A DNA stretch of 64,000 bases from Smittia aterrima (Eukaryota > Arthropoda > Insecta > Diptera > Chironomidae). A program made the translations under genes and the position numbers. Position 1 is the first letter of the stretch. Each line of letters opens with the position of its first letter. The stretch covers positions 22,692,854 through 22,756,853 of the forward strand of contig CP093830.1 of the NCBI GenBank assembly GCA_033063855.1, read 5' to 3'. The notes below the pieces were generated by a model. The model was not told the origin of the DNA. It was given only the letters and a program-made list of their open reading frames with translations, and made no database searches. Of this stretch, positions 40,269-52,699 are shown one piece after another.

Positions 40269-40278
40269 ATTCAATAAA

Positions 40279-43200
40279 ATGTTGTGAGGCGATAACAACA
40301 TTATCATTTCATTTTGATTTATTTGAACACATCTAGCAGTTTTATACGTACATCGATTTGCCGATGAAATTTATTCATGAAAATTAACCTCTATCGCTCG
40401 CACGACTCCAAAGCGATCAGGTCGTGGAAGCGGAAAAAGAAAAACGAGCGGAGTGGAAAAATAAACTGAATAAAAATGAGCTTTTATCTCCGTGAATTAA
40501 TTTTATGATGCAACATAAAATGTGCATTGCGGGGAAACACGTAAAACTCTGCATTGATGGATGTTTGCTTACTTGACAGAAGCTTTTAGTGGAGTCAAGA
40601 TTTATTTCCTTATCCATAATCGACATTGCTGCTTAAAACCAATTTTGTGTTAAGTTTATATTTATTACGCTAGACTTGTAAGACATCAAAAACGACTGAA
40701 GTTTGTCAGCTTCTTTGCGGGGAAATCTTAATAAGCAAGGAATCAATTGAAGTTGACTCAAGAAGCTAAAGGAAAATGTAAGTAACTGAAGATTTATCGA
40801 ACAGTTATCCTCGAGCGATTGTTTTGCAATAAATTGCAAAAATTCTTCAAGTTTCCTCGTCTCTCTCTCTCTAGGGAAAAGCTCTCGTCTTGAGCCACCA
40901 TTGAGGGAGAACTTCAACATAAATCTTACAGCTATGGTGTGAAAATACAATAAAAAGTTCCATCGATATCAGCTCTGTCAAGCATCTCGTTCGACTTTTT
41001 CTTAACATCTCAGGACACACAATGAAAATTTATTCGAGTTTGTTATTGGGAATTTCGAGGGCGGACTCACAATGACGTTTCGAAGTTCTCTAATAAAAAA
41101 GAAGTCTCTTCAAACCTTCAAGTCGATGCTCGATAAGAATCCTTGATTACAGCAAAAAGATCTTCGAAGCTTTTTCAAATGTCTCGAGGGCAACTTCCTT
41201 TGATTTCCCATTGCAAGAGTTCTTCGGTTATAAATTTTTTCCTACCTTTATGTAAAAAGCTTTAGTTCTCTTTGTGTTCAATTTCTCTCGAGAAATTTAA
41301 TGGAAAGATTTTCCCTTCGAACTTTTATTCCTTTTCTTAAAAGTTATCAAAAGCTTCTTTATGCAAAGTGCTGAGTTCGGATTTTTCTTCGTTTTTGTCG
41401 ACCAACACAATTTCTAGTTTTATTGATTGCATCCTGGGGACTGGAAGAGAAAAGCGAAAAAGAATTTAAATAAATGTAACTTTCTGAAATGATTTTATTG
41501 ATTGAAGCAGAAAAAAAAATCTTTCAGCTAGGCCGAAAGAGTTCACTCAACTACGATGATTAAAAGTTTAAATTTGATTGAAAACTTTTCGAAAGCAATT
41601 ACGGTTGGACAAACAAGTCTGTTGATCCCTTTAAGCGAGAGAAAGCATTTCGGCGCCCAATTAATTCCATCCAGTGCAATTATTTTCGCAACATTTAATT
41701 TCACGAAAAACACTTCTTTCGCCAACTAACGTCGAATAACAAAACTTTTTTAATTACTTCTAGTTCCACTTGAAATGGGTCATATCGTTGTTTGTCGTAA
41801 AACTCTTCAAAACTTTTTTTTCTCCTCTTTCGGCTTTCGCTACGTTTAACACGACAGAGTTTTGAGTTTTTGCCAAAGCTTTTGTAGTTGGAAAATTAAT
41901 GGCAATTAAATGCTTGCGAACCGAGATGAGTGGAGAGGACCTCAACAAGCAACGCTTGAAAAACTATGAACGCAACTGAAGCTTGAAATGCGCTGTTGAC
42001 TTCTTGAATTGAAACACAAGTTTAAACAGCGAGAGTTTTCATCAGAGCGGGGACACGTTAAAAGCAACAAAAAGCCAGCAAACTGGCTTCATTTTGTTCA
42101 AGTGGCAAGCACTCTTGATGAGAAAACCTTTTTCTCTCGTTCGTTGAGTTCGTGACCGCTTCGAAGCCTTTCGCTTTAATCAAAGGACTGAGGAAATTTC
42201 TGAAAAAATCACGTATGGTTGTTTTAGTCCTAAACACTTTGGCTTGGTCCTTTTTAAATAAAATAATTGACCTCATTATACAACAACAGAGTGGCGAGAG
42301 AAGAACGAGAGAGGGAAACAAAAGCAATCGGACGTGCTTGGGATTCAAGGCTCGCATTTTCCTCGCTTCATGATTTCAATACGCCAACAATTTCTGGCAA
42401 CTTCTCCGGTATCGGTTGAGGTCGACGTTAACACAGTTTTCGGGTGTGGATAGTTTGCCAACAACACGCTTGCACAACATTTCTTGCTGAACAAACAAGA
42501 TTCATTTCGGAAAGGTTCAAAATAACTAAACCCGATAATAATTGTTGCTTTAAATGCAGAACGAGTGAGGGAGTCTCACATCCGATGATTGATTCGAAAT
42601 AGTTTCATCCACAAATTGAAGAGAAGTTTTCATGCCTGAGCAATTTTTTTCTAGCTGGATGCTCATAGGATCAAAACATTTTCGTCTAGTTTTCCGACGA
42701 GACCACTTTGTCACTCTGGTGAAAACAGAAAAGGCTTTTCTCTTGTCTGTCCGTCTGTGTGTCATCCGCATTCTGAGAAAAACATCTTCGAAGTGAATTT
42801 TAAATGAAAATAGTTGGCTATCGAAAAAAGCCTTTTATAAAATCGGCTGAGTGACCTTTGTATGAAATTTTTTGCCTCTCGCCCGCAAAAAAGTACCCAA
42901 AATGATTTAATCCACAGAAACATGCAGACTAACGATGGAGTGTGGAAAAACCAGAAGCAAACGAAGGAAAAGAAGTGAAAGAATTTAATATCCTTCGTGC
43001 TACGATGGCATACGAATGCGACTAATCATGGGACCAACGATGTTCTGTGTTTATTCAATTTTCGCTTTGAATCCTAAATAAATACTTTCGTGAGACCAGA
43101 AATGTGTTTACTTCCTTCTCTCCCTGTCTTGATCTCATTCAGTTTATCTTTCTTAGCGATTTCTCTTCAGGTTGTTCATCAGATGGAAATACTCATAATT

Positions 43201-44855
43201 CAACGACAAAGTGAAAGAAATTCTTAAACTTCCGGAATTAAAATTTGAGTCACATTCGTTATGAAAATGTTGCGAGCGTCGATCGTGCCGAAAGATTACG
43301 ACAAATGACTTTTCCATACTCTCATTTCTCCCTTCTCTCGCTACGTGAAGGTGAACTTGTTAGTTCATTTACCCAACTCATTAATTCAACACGAGTTTTA
43401 TGGAAAATTCATTTTTCACTTTCTCTCTCTCTCCCTTGCCCTACCCTCGACAAGTGAGATTGCAAAAGTGCGGATAAACATGAAAACTGGATAAACGTGT
43501 GATGCGAACAATTAGCATGGATGAAGCTTCTCTCGAAAACAGACATTTAGTCACGTTCTCTTAGTTGATTCAGGTAATTTTATCCTTCGACTCTGCAAAT
43601 GTTTGAGCCTCAGCAAAAAGTAGGAGGAAAAGACTTTTGTTCATTCTGCATAAGCTGTTCAACACGTGTGAAGGAATTTCTTCGATTCTGAATGGTTCTT
43701 GCATTTTACGACTGAATAATTAAGAATCTCCTCTCGTTCCCACGCAAAATGTTTACGACGTGCAATAAACTTCATGAGACCTTCTGCAGCCTTCATCTCT
43801 GAAACGGAACTAAAAAAAGATTTCCTCGATCTCACCTTTTCCATGTCGTCGTTGTCATTGAAATAGGAAATCCTCTAACATTTAACGAATCTTGTCAAAT
43901 CTGAAATTTAAATGTCTCGACGCTTCTAGAAAATGCAGACGCATTATCTCAAATTACAACATCACTTCTACGTTGAAATCTCAAAAACGAGACCTAAATA
44001 GAACGAACGATTTGGCTTCTCTCTTGTTTGTCATCTGGAAAAATTAATGACGAGATTTATTAAACACAAGGAGAGCAATAAAAAAAGAAGCGTTTCAGAT
44101 TAAGGTTTTATCACGCACCGTCTCTCGTCATCCACTTTGTGTTTGTTTGGATAAAGATGAATTTCCGGCTTCTTGCTGATGTGGATGAAAATATGATTTT
44201 TCTTGCTTTTATTATCACCGCACAGATTTCTCTTCAGTGTCTTCCCTCCCTGAAGTCTCCGGTGTAAAGAAAAATGAAGGAAAATTAAATTGAGCATCAC
44301 AGCATATGGTTTGTGTCACACGTACACTGTCACTTGCTAGATAATTCCATTTAAGTGTTCCTCATGATAGTCTCTTCCTGTCAGAGAGAATCAAAATAAC
44401 TTGCTTCTAGCTGAAGAGGAAAAACCAAAAGCAAACGCTTTTTCGCTGATTCAAGCGAGTCATGTTCAGCGAGTGGTTATCAAATTGGCTGCGGCACGTT
44501 ATTCAAACAATGTTCGACATGAAGACGTCACTTGTGCGCCATCCCGGAACTTTGATAACATTCCAATCGAAAATCAACTTCCTCTGAAACGATATTATCG
44601 ATCTGAGTGAACATAAGTTTCTGATGAAAGACATGTGCGGAACAACTTACACGAATATCATTGTCAACTCTTAGAATCGCGAAAGTAAATCGATTTCCAT
44701 CAAGTTCATCATCCTATCGTCTGCTGTCCTCCGCTATCTTTTCACAGGAACTAAGAATACAAATCATCGTCGACTCTTAAAACATTTATTTTATATTTTC
44801 TTTGATTGCTTTTTGTCGTAATTGACAACTTCCACATCACGAGATAAGATGAGCG
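40279..44855. other. Gene desert, second part
   Basis: No supported gene. It contains the left copy of a second inverted repeat (42110-42393). Open frames on both strands here (40633-40950, 42058-42357 and others) lack start context, domains or splice support. Confidence 0.4.
42110..42393 (+). repeat. Second inverted repeat, left copy (partner 52428-52699)
   Basis: It aligns with the reverse complement of 52428-52699. Long shared runs include CACGTATGGTTGTTTTA and CTTGGGATTCAAGGCTCGC. There are several indels, including one inside the apparent open frame that the copies share, so the repeat is not protein-coding. No terminal inverted repeats are visible. The pair brackets the CBM14 gene. Confidence 0.8.
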
Positions 44856-44863
44856 TATAAAAG
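44856..44863 (+). promoter_or_regulatory. TATA box of the CBM14 gene
   Basis: TATAAAAG lies 93 bp upstream of the start codon at 44956, so transcription would begin near 44886 with a leader of roughly 70 bp. This is a typical arrangement for a highly expressed insect cuticle or secretory gene. Confidence 0.6.
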
Positions 44864-44955
44864 AATCGAACGTAAAGACCATCGAAACTAGTGTGATAGC
44901 TAATTGTCTTGTGAGAACAAGCAGTGAAAAAAACAAGAGATCCACGAGTTGAGTT

Positions 44956-45790
44956 ATGAGAAATTATTTGTGTAAGCAAAGTTTAGTTTCGTGTTTTGCC
45001 TACGGCGACTAAATTGGAATTACTTTTCTGTCATCAACAGTCGCTGCCCTTGTGGGCTGCTTTGTAGTCGTTGGATTAGCGCAAAGCGATTTGTTTCAGT
45101 TCACTGACGCAAATGGACGATGCTGGATGTGCAGGTCTGGAGAACCATGCACGCCTTGCACTAGCTTGAACAACAATCCACTAGCAGTTCCAATTCCTAT
45201 TTGGCCTCCAACTTGCCCGCTTCCTGATTGTAATGTTGAATCAAACCGCCCAGTGCTCTTCCCGCAAAATGATCCAAGATTCTATTATCAATGCGCGGTC
45301 ATTAACGGACTTTGGACTCCAACAACAATGGAATGCCAATGTGGAACTTACTTTGACTACGAAATGCAACGGTAACTTAACCTTGAGGCTTGTGATTGAC
45401 ACTCTGATTAAATTATATTTTTGATTAGCTGTGAATTCCCTTGGGATTGGGTTCCTGCTTGCGCTAATTTGCCAGTTCCAATTCCTCCACCAAAACCTTG
45501 TGGTAAGAAACTTTTCTATTTTTTCGTTGACATGACGATGACCTAACAAAAAAAAACTTTTGAAGAGGATACAACGTTGGCACCACCAATAACCCAACCT
45601 CCAGTGGATACAGTACCTCCACAAACAACAGCTCCTCCATGCCCTTGTGTTCCATGGATTCCTTGCTGGTGAGTTTTCAATTTATTTCCAAGAGAACACC
45701 TCTCAAATCTAATTCTCTCGATTCATTGAACTTAGGTGCAACCCATGTGCTCAAATGCCATGTGGAAACTGCAACGGATGCCAGGGATAA
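44956..45790 (+). CDS. Secreted cysteine-rich protein with a CBM14 (peritrophin-A) chitin-binding domain
   Basis: Five exons, 44956-44971, 45041-45371, 45429-45502, 45566-45668 and 45736-45790, join in frame to give 192 aa. The tiny first exon completes a clear signal peptide, MRNYLFAALVGCFVVVGLAQ. A short cysteine-rich segment (C33, C36, C42, C45) comes next. The CBM14 pattern then follows: C64 and C69, the aromatic YYQC (C90), ECQCGTYFD (C104, C106), C117 and the PWDWVPAC end (C127). A proline/threonine linker (about 128-165, possibly O-glycosylated) leads to a C-terminal knot-like block with nine cysteines in about 25 residues. CBM14 proteins bind chitin in the gut peritrophic matrix or cuticle; which applies is unknown. 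A competing acceptor two bases downstream at 45567 would shift the frame and replace the cysteine tail, so the first acceptor is preferred. Confidence 0.85.
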
Positions 45791-46027
45791 CCACCTCACT
45801 TCACAGCTTTTCATTGAATGACAACAACTTCAGAAAGATCGATGAGAGGGATACAAATTAGGGTTAAGCGAGCAGGGTTTTGTAAAATGATTTTTGCAAA
45901 TTTTCAAAAAAACGTGAATCTTAAGTTTTATTTTGAAACGGGTAGAACGTAGGGTAACGGGCTCGGTGGCGGGTAAGGCAATAATTAAAATTTAATGTTT
46001 CGCACACCTCCATGCATAAAAACTCGA

Positions 46028-46033
46028 AATAAA
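46028..46033 (+). terminator. Poly(A) signal of the CBM14 gene
   Basis: AATAAA about 240 bp after the stop at 45790, on the gene's strand. Confidence 0.5.
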
Positions 46034-49000
46034 ATCGTCGATGAAATGCGAGATAAATTCGGAAATTTGAATTTCATTACAATCCACGAAATATTATTAA
46101 ACACACAACACACAATAAATTGATTGAATTACCATAATTAACCTCATTTTCGCGAGGGATTTAAATTAATTTCAGTTTATGACGTTAAACACCATTGTGT
46201 TGTTTGCTCGTTGCTTTTGTTTGCGGTCGAAGTTTTTCATCATTCGTCGTTATCAATTGTTTTGCAATTCCACACTTTATTATCAGCTCTGTTTTTCCAA
46301 TCATTGAACAACTACTTAGAGTGCTACGAACATCGCCATTAACAGAATACTGAGAAAGACCGAATGTTTAGTTTTGATTAAATTAATGAAAGATTAAAAA
46401 TAATTGATTCGAATTAGAAACAAGTTCTTGATAACTTAAAAGGAAAAGATATGTCACAAAAATTTTAACTTTTCCTCTCAGCCTCGAACGAGAAGATTCA
46501 TTTAACCTCCATAAACTTATCCAATTCACTTCTAACATGGTAAATTTAAGTTTCAAGACTTTCCCATTAAAACTTGAACGAAGGAGCTGATGTTGTTTTC
46601 AAATATTGTCTTTGAGATTTTACAGCGCAACCACAGCCTCTCGTAGTTTACGAAGAATGAACTCAAGGATCGTCTCGAGTTTCAAAAACAAGAAATTCTC
46701 GAAAGTTTGTGTGTGAAAATTACTTTGCATTTAGGTTACAATTTGCATTGTTCGTCGGAGAAGTTTGTCTTCACTTGAACTTTGATACCGACAATAGGCA
46801 CTCGGGTTCGCCCAATGTAAAGTTTTATTTAGCATTTACGATAAGAAAGTTTTCTGTTGATACAGGCGAGGGAGAGAGAGAAGGCCACACAAACTTCCTG
46901 ATGCTGTTTTAAACTACAAAATTCGTAAGATGTTGAACTTATTGAATCGATTTTCCTTGACTCGAGTCTGACGAAACATCTAAGGAGAATTTTCCGGTCA
47001 ATTTCGTTTGAAATTGCGGTTCTATAATTGCTTAATTATATCTCGTAAATCGTTATAATTTAGTCTTGGTTTGTATAATTGCTAACATTTAGCTTCAAGT
47101 GTGAAAATATGTTTCACGGAATTTTGCTCAAGCTGTGTCAAACCACATTTGACTTGAGTCATTCAAAATTTCGTCGTCGCTTCAACGTCAATCAAAAGTT
47201 TAATTAGCCGTAAATTCAAATTTGAGGTTTTACTGATGAATGCATTCACGATTTTCAATTTTCAAAGCATTTGAAATTTCGATTGCTGAAGCCTCCATTT
47301 GCGATCTCTGGAAAACAAAACGTTCGCGCTTACAACATTGCAACATTTTTTCAATCTCTGGGATTGACTGATAGATGGGCAGAATTTTCCCTGAGGACCA
47401 CAAAATGTTGAAGCGGTTGCGATGGAAATTAAATGTCAGAAAAAGTGAAACATATCATAAATTTAAGTGACACGAGCAGAGTTTGGAAAAATATTTTGAC
47501 GTTGGAGAGCGCAAACGACGTTAATAAAACGGAGAACTTTTAATGAATTTCATTTGAGTTCGCTGCAATTGGTTTAACACCATATTTCCATTAAAGGAAT
47601 TAAATAAAAAGTGTCACATGCGAAATAAAAACCAAATCAAAATGAATAATAAACTTTTAAATGCTTTCATTAATAATTGAATTTCTAAACTCAGCTGTTG
47701 AGCTAAATAAATTTCAAATCATTTTTCGCGTTCAACGGAATCTCGAGAGGAGATAAAAACAATTTTCCTGATTTGAAACTGAAATGGTCGATAGAAACGA
47801 AATGAAAATGTAATCGCACACGTAAAAGTTATGAGATCCATCCGACACTACCTCAGATTGGAATTTAAAACAAGAGCATAGAAACCCTCAATACCACTGT
47901 TGATTACGATTTCCTATTTTGCGTTAGAAATAATAAATCCATATGCCGTGTTCTCTATGGAAATTACATGCATTCAGAAATTGGAGAGAACTTCATTAAA
48001 CGCTTCTGTTCAATAGAAATCGCATCCTAGGAAAATGCAAACGATAGCAGATATTTACAAGCATTTTTTTTCGATCGTTGTCATGAGCAAAAGGCGAAAA
48101 TGAACGAGTACATTAAATCGGTCGAGGATGTTTCCTCTATCGTCACAACAATAAATTTTACGATTCTCGTTTTTGGGTAATCAAAAGCTTCATTGTGCAA
48201 TAAAAATCATTGAAGCTTTCATGTTTGCTTCAGAAACTTTGAGAGTGCATCCGAGAATGGATTGGAATTCATTAAATATTTGCACATTGCTCACATAACA
48301 TAACAAAGACGAGAGAGATAAGAATGAGTTTATGCATCAACTCAAGAGAGTGAACGAAGTTGTTGCTAGGATAGAAAGAGACTCGTCAATAGAACTGTTT
48401 GAATTCCCTTCTCAAATATTTGCATTGCAGTAAATCAGATATTGCATCTTTGCGATCTCAAGTATCTCACAAAATAAATTTTCTGCATTTTCTTTCCAAA
48501 AGAAGAACGGAGATGCTTTGCGTCACTGTTCGGATGGAAAATAGAAAATGCAGACGTCTCGGATGTCTTGATAAGATTGACATAAGAAAATCTAAAATGA
48601 GCAATGCTTTTGAATGTGAAATTAAAATAAATAGATCTTTTGTGGAACTAATGTCAGAGTCGTAGATAAGAAAGCTCTTATGTGGATGTTCCAGATTTCA
48701 TTTCAACTACTTCCCTGACAATTGCATCGCAAGAAAGAAAACATTTTCAAGGGCTTTTCGTTGAGCGAGAGAAAATCCTTCGGAACTCAAGAATGTGCAA
48801 ATCTACAAAATATTTTCTCAATAAGTTCGTTCATGTGCTGCTGTACTTCTTTTAAAGATTTATCCAGGTTTATATGAAATTGTTTTCATTTCAAAAGCAC
48901 ATCAAGACGTTCCACTTGAAGACGAAATAGAATCAAGAGACACACTAATCGAAGCATTCAAAAACTTTCCTTCTCTGCCCTCGAAACCAAAATTGCTAAA

Positions 49001-50678
49001 CTGTCTTTTTATTGCTACAACATCTTCGTAATAAAAGAAGTTTTTATGTGGATGTTTACCAAAATGTTTACACAGCTTTGCTCCTTTTATCGTCGTCTTC
49101 TCTCCTCGGATTTTGTCGCTCTTTGCAAGACTTGCCTGATGACAAAGTTTGAAATTTAATCCGCAAAAACTTTTCTGTTTGCATTGTAAGGAGTAACCCG
49201 CATGAACAAGAAACTTTCTCTCTGCACATACATAATATCAGCAATAAAACTTTGTAGTTCTTTGCTCCTTAACTTCTAATCTCCCTTGCACACAACATTA
49301 AATATGTATAACTTGCGTTGTTAATAGGAATCATCGCTCGTTAGGATATGACAAGTGGTCGTTGGGGTACGATGATCATGGAACTTCCATCGATTTGTTG
49401 ATTTTTTTCTTTCATACTCTCGTAAAATATTTGGAGTACGCGGAAAGTAAACGAAATTGCAATCGTTAGTCGGAAAAGTTTCTCATTAGTTTTGATGATG
49501 AGAAACAAAAAATAATTGAGCTAACTTTCGTTTAAATTGGGGTTTGCTTCGTTAGCTTTCGTAAGAAACTTTTCGGATCGTCTGTGAAATTCTAAAGTTT
49601 TTTCCACCACAAGGCATCTTAGAAAGGGGATTGAACTTATTCTCTTTGTAAGTTGGAGAAACTTTGATGAAATAAACAGAAAATTTTGCCCTTCAACAAA
49701 TTCACGATTGACATCTCATGTCTCTCTATATGAAGAGTGTATCTAATTCACTTGCGATTTGATGTCGTCGTAAAAATCCATGAAAGTAAATTTAGTTTTA
49801 TCAGATTTCACATTTGAGTGACGCTCCCGAGAGAAAAAGGAAGTAAACTTGTTCGATTTTATCATCGGATATTTATTGATAGAATTTTATTATCGGCGAA
49901 GGAAAGAGACGAAGAATGTTTCTCTAACTTACGCCATTAGACAACATAAACTCAAACAAGTAATTTATTGATTCAACTGAATTAACAATCTGAGAATCAT
50001 CGAGGAACTTAACTTATTGAATTTGTGATAAAGAAGCGAATTTTCTTCTCATGTGGAAAAACAAAATGCGATGCTTCGTATGGTAGAAAAATGATTTCTT
50101 TAGAGTCATTTGACGAACGATTCTGTTCAAATGAATGGAGATGGATTCCTTTAGAGTCAATAAATTCTTCGAAATGGCCATTCAAAGATCGAAGAAATGA
50201 AATCAAATTATAAGAAAACAATGATTGAGTAGGTTTTGCTAAATGTCGAATTATATTTCCATGTCAACATGACCATCAATCACAATTTTTCCTGGAACAC
50301 ATGTGTCTGTCTCTTCACATGAACTAGCAGCATTTGACTTGAAGAGCTTTCCATACATTTCTGTTGAGAAATTCAAACTCAATCATCAAGATCAAGTTCC
50401 TAAAGAAAACTTTTCACATTAATTTAAGTAATTAAATTAGATTCTCGGACGAAATTTACAGAGCGTCACTATGAGAGCGAAACAGAGACTAGAATGAAAG
50501 GAATGTGTTGGTTAAATTAAATTGTAAACTTTCGTCCTCTGTTCCCTTCCGCATGACATGATATGTCTTCTCGAGATGAGCAAGTCACTTCAACCGTAAA
50601 TTAATGGCTACAATGGAGTGTAATTCGAAAATTACTTTAGCAATTAAAGCATTAGCAACGAACTGCTATCTCGAGCTT

Positions 50679-50708
50679 TATAAAGGCAAGGCGATGTCTA
50701 AAGCAGTG
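50679..50708 (+). promoter_or_regulatory. Orphan TATA + initiator-like sequence
   Basis: TATAAA at 50679-50684 is followed by GCAGTG at 50703-50708, so an initiator A would lie 26 bp downstream of the first T, slightly closer than usual. The first ATG after it (50728) opens only 13 codons. It could start a non-coding RNA or an untranslated exon, or be chance. Confidence 0.25.
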
Positions 50709-52427
50709 AACTCGTGCGGTCGTTTCATGATTGAATCTTCGGGAAACTGCTTTTTCGTGCTCAATTAAGCACCTTCTCTAACTTCATGCTCTAGCTAAAA
50801 AAAATCATTTTACAATATTTAAAATTGACCCTTTCACCTTCTGGCATGATTGGCAACGGTTTTTGTGGGTTTTCGCGAACAAAATTATTAATGAAGTTAT
50901 CAAAACAGTTTCATGTTTCAACGCAGCGCTGATTGGAAACCAAAGACAGGTTTGTGAAGTCGTACACGAACGAGTCTTGCCATCGATTTTCCATCGACTT
51001 TATGCATGTTTTTCATTCAAAACTTCGCCTGACATTAACATCTAAATTGTGTAAAACGAACTTTTGTATTTAACGCCAATCGAAAAGAGGAAATTCATAG
51101 AGAAACTTTTTCCTTTTCTTCCTTTTCACAGCTCAAGAAACATTTTTTGTGCTGCTGCTTTAATCCTGTGTGTGAATTCAATTATAGAGAACTAGTTTAT
51201 CGTGTGCGATGCTGCCAACCCTAGCATTAAAAGCAGCTCATTTTCTCCTCATTTGATTTTCAGATTGAGACAATTCTTAAAAAAAATATTCGAGAGAAAG
51301 TTCTTCTCGCTCTGGAACTCATGTTGGGGAAAAGCTAATAAAAGAGCGCACGCAATCAAAGCAATAAATCTTAAATTCTTCCTCGTACGATGCCAACACA
51401 ATTTATCCTTTTCTCACATGGAATCAACTCGATGCTTGCACTGCCCTACCCCAACCAACAGCGATTTCAATTTTCAAATAAATAAATAACAAAACTTTTC
51501 CAAAGCGAACGAAACGAGAAATTGTTTTATCTCGGAAAAATTAAATTTAATGGGAAAAAATTTTTGTTTGCGCTTTTAATTTCGTCAAAACATTTTTGAG
51601 TTTGTTGTTGTTCCGACGTGCGAGGCAATCAAGTAGAACAAATAATTCAATCATCGACTTGTCTCCAGTTGAGCATTAAAATATTTTACGTTTCGAAAAA
51701 TTTCACCTAACTTCAGTTCGATGACATCAAACGGTTAGCATGGACGGAGTTGACGAAAAACGACTCAAATATTGAAGAAGTTTTAAATTATTCAAGAAGA
51801 AAAGTTTTAGATAAGTCTGTCAACTTTTTAAATGTTTAAGAAGAAGTCTATTGATGTCTCAAATAGTTCTTGAGAAGCAAGAAAATCGTTGACTTACAAA
51901 ATTCTCGTCGAGATCGACAAAGTCGTTTATAAACTTTTCCCTCTAGATCACGACATGTTGCAACTATTTGAAAAGGTTTCAATCTTAATCTAAAAGAGTC
52001 AACTGTCGCGATGAACAAGCATTCATTTATGTTTTTGATAAATTCCACGATTTATTTTCTAAATCGCTGATGAACAACAGAAGTCAAACACGCAGTGACG
52101 AGAAAGTTTTTTTTGTCTATTTCGGGAAGTTGAAATGTTGAAGTTCAGTCTTCTACAAGCAAATGTAATGAGACGCATTTGACTCCAACATAAATCATTA
52201 TAACATGGATGATTTAAACTCTTAGTTTTGTTCGTGAAGGGAATCATTATCGAATCTTGACTGTGACAAGTAAGAAGCATTCAAGTGTTAATTAATTGCT
52301 GGGGCCTATCAAGGCGGAAAAGATTTCATTTAACGAACGAGTAATAATTCATGAAGAACCAGAAAGTTTGTCACTTTTTCTTCTTAGCATGTTGCTCGCT
52401 TCAACTATTAACAAAAAAAAAACTGGG

Positions 52428-52699
52428 AAATTGTTGGAGTATTGAAATCATGAAGCGAGGAAAATGCGAGCCTTGAATCCCAAGCACGTCCGACTTGCCT
52501 TTGTTTCCCTCACTCTCGCTACTTCTCTGTTGTTGCATAACGAGGTCAATTATTTTATTTAAAAAGAACCAAACCAAGTGTTTAGTCCTAAATAAAACAA
52601 CCATACGTGATTTTAACAAAATTCCTCGTTTGAAACGAAAGGTTTCGAAGCGGTCACGAATTCAACGAGCAAGAAAAAAGGTTCTCTCATCAAGAGTGG
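52428..52699 (-). repeat. Second inverted repeat, right copy (partner 42110-42393)
   Basis: Reverse-complement copy of 42110-42393, with substitutions and small indels spread evenly. The separation is about 10 kb, with the CBM14 gene between. Confidence 0.8.

Noticed and set aside
45951..45983. GGG-rich stretch in the CBM14 3' UTR as a quadruplex
   Set aside because: Loops of 9 and 10 bases exceed the usual limit, so it is a weak candidate.
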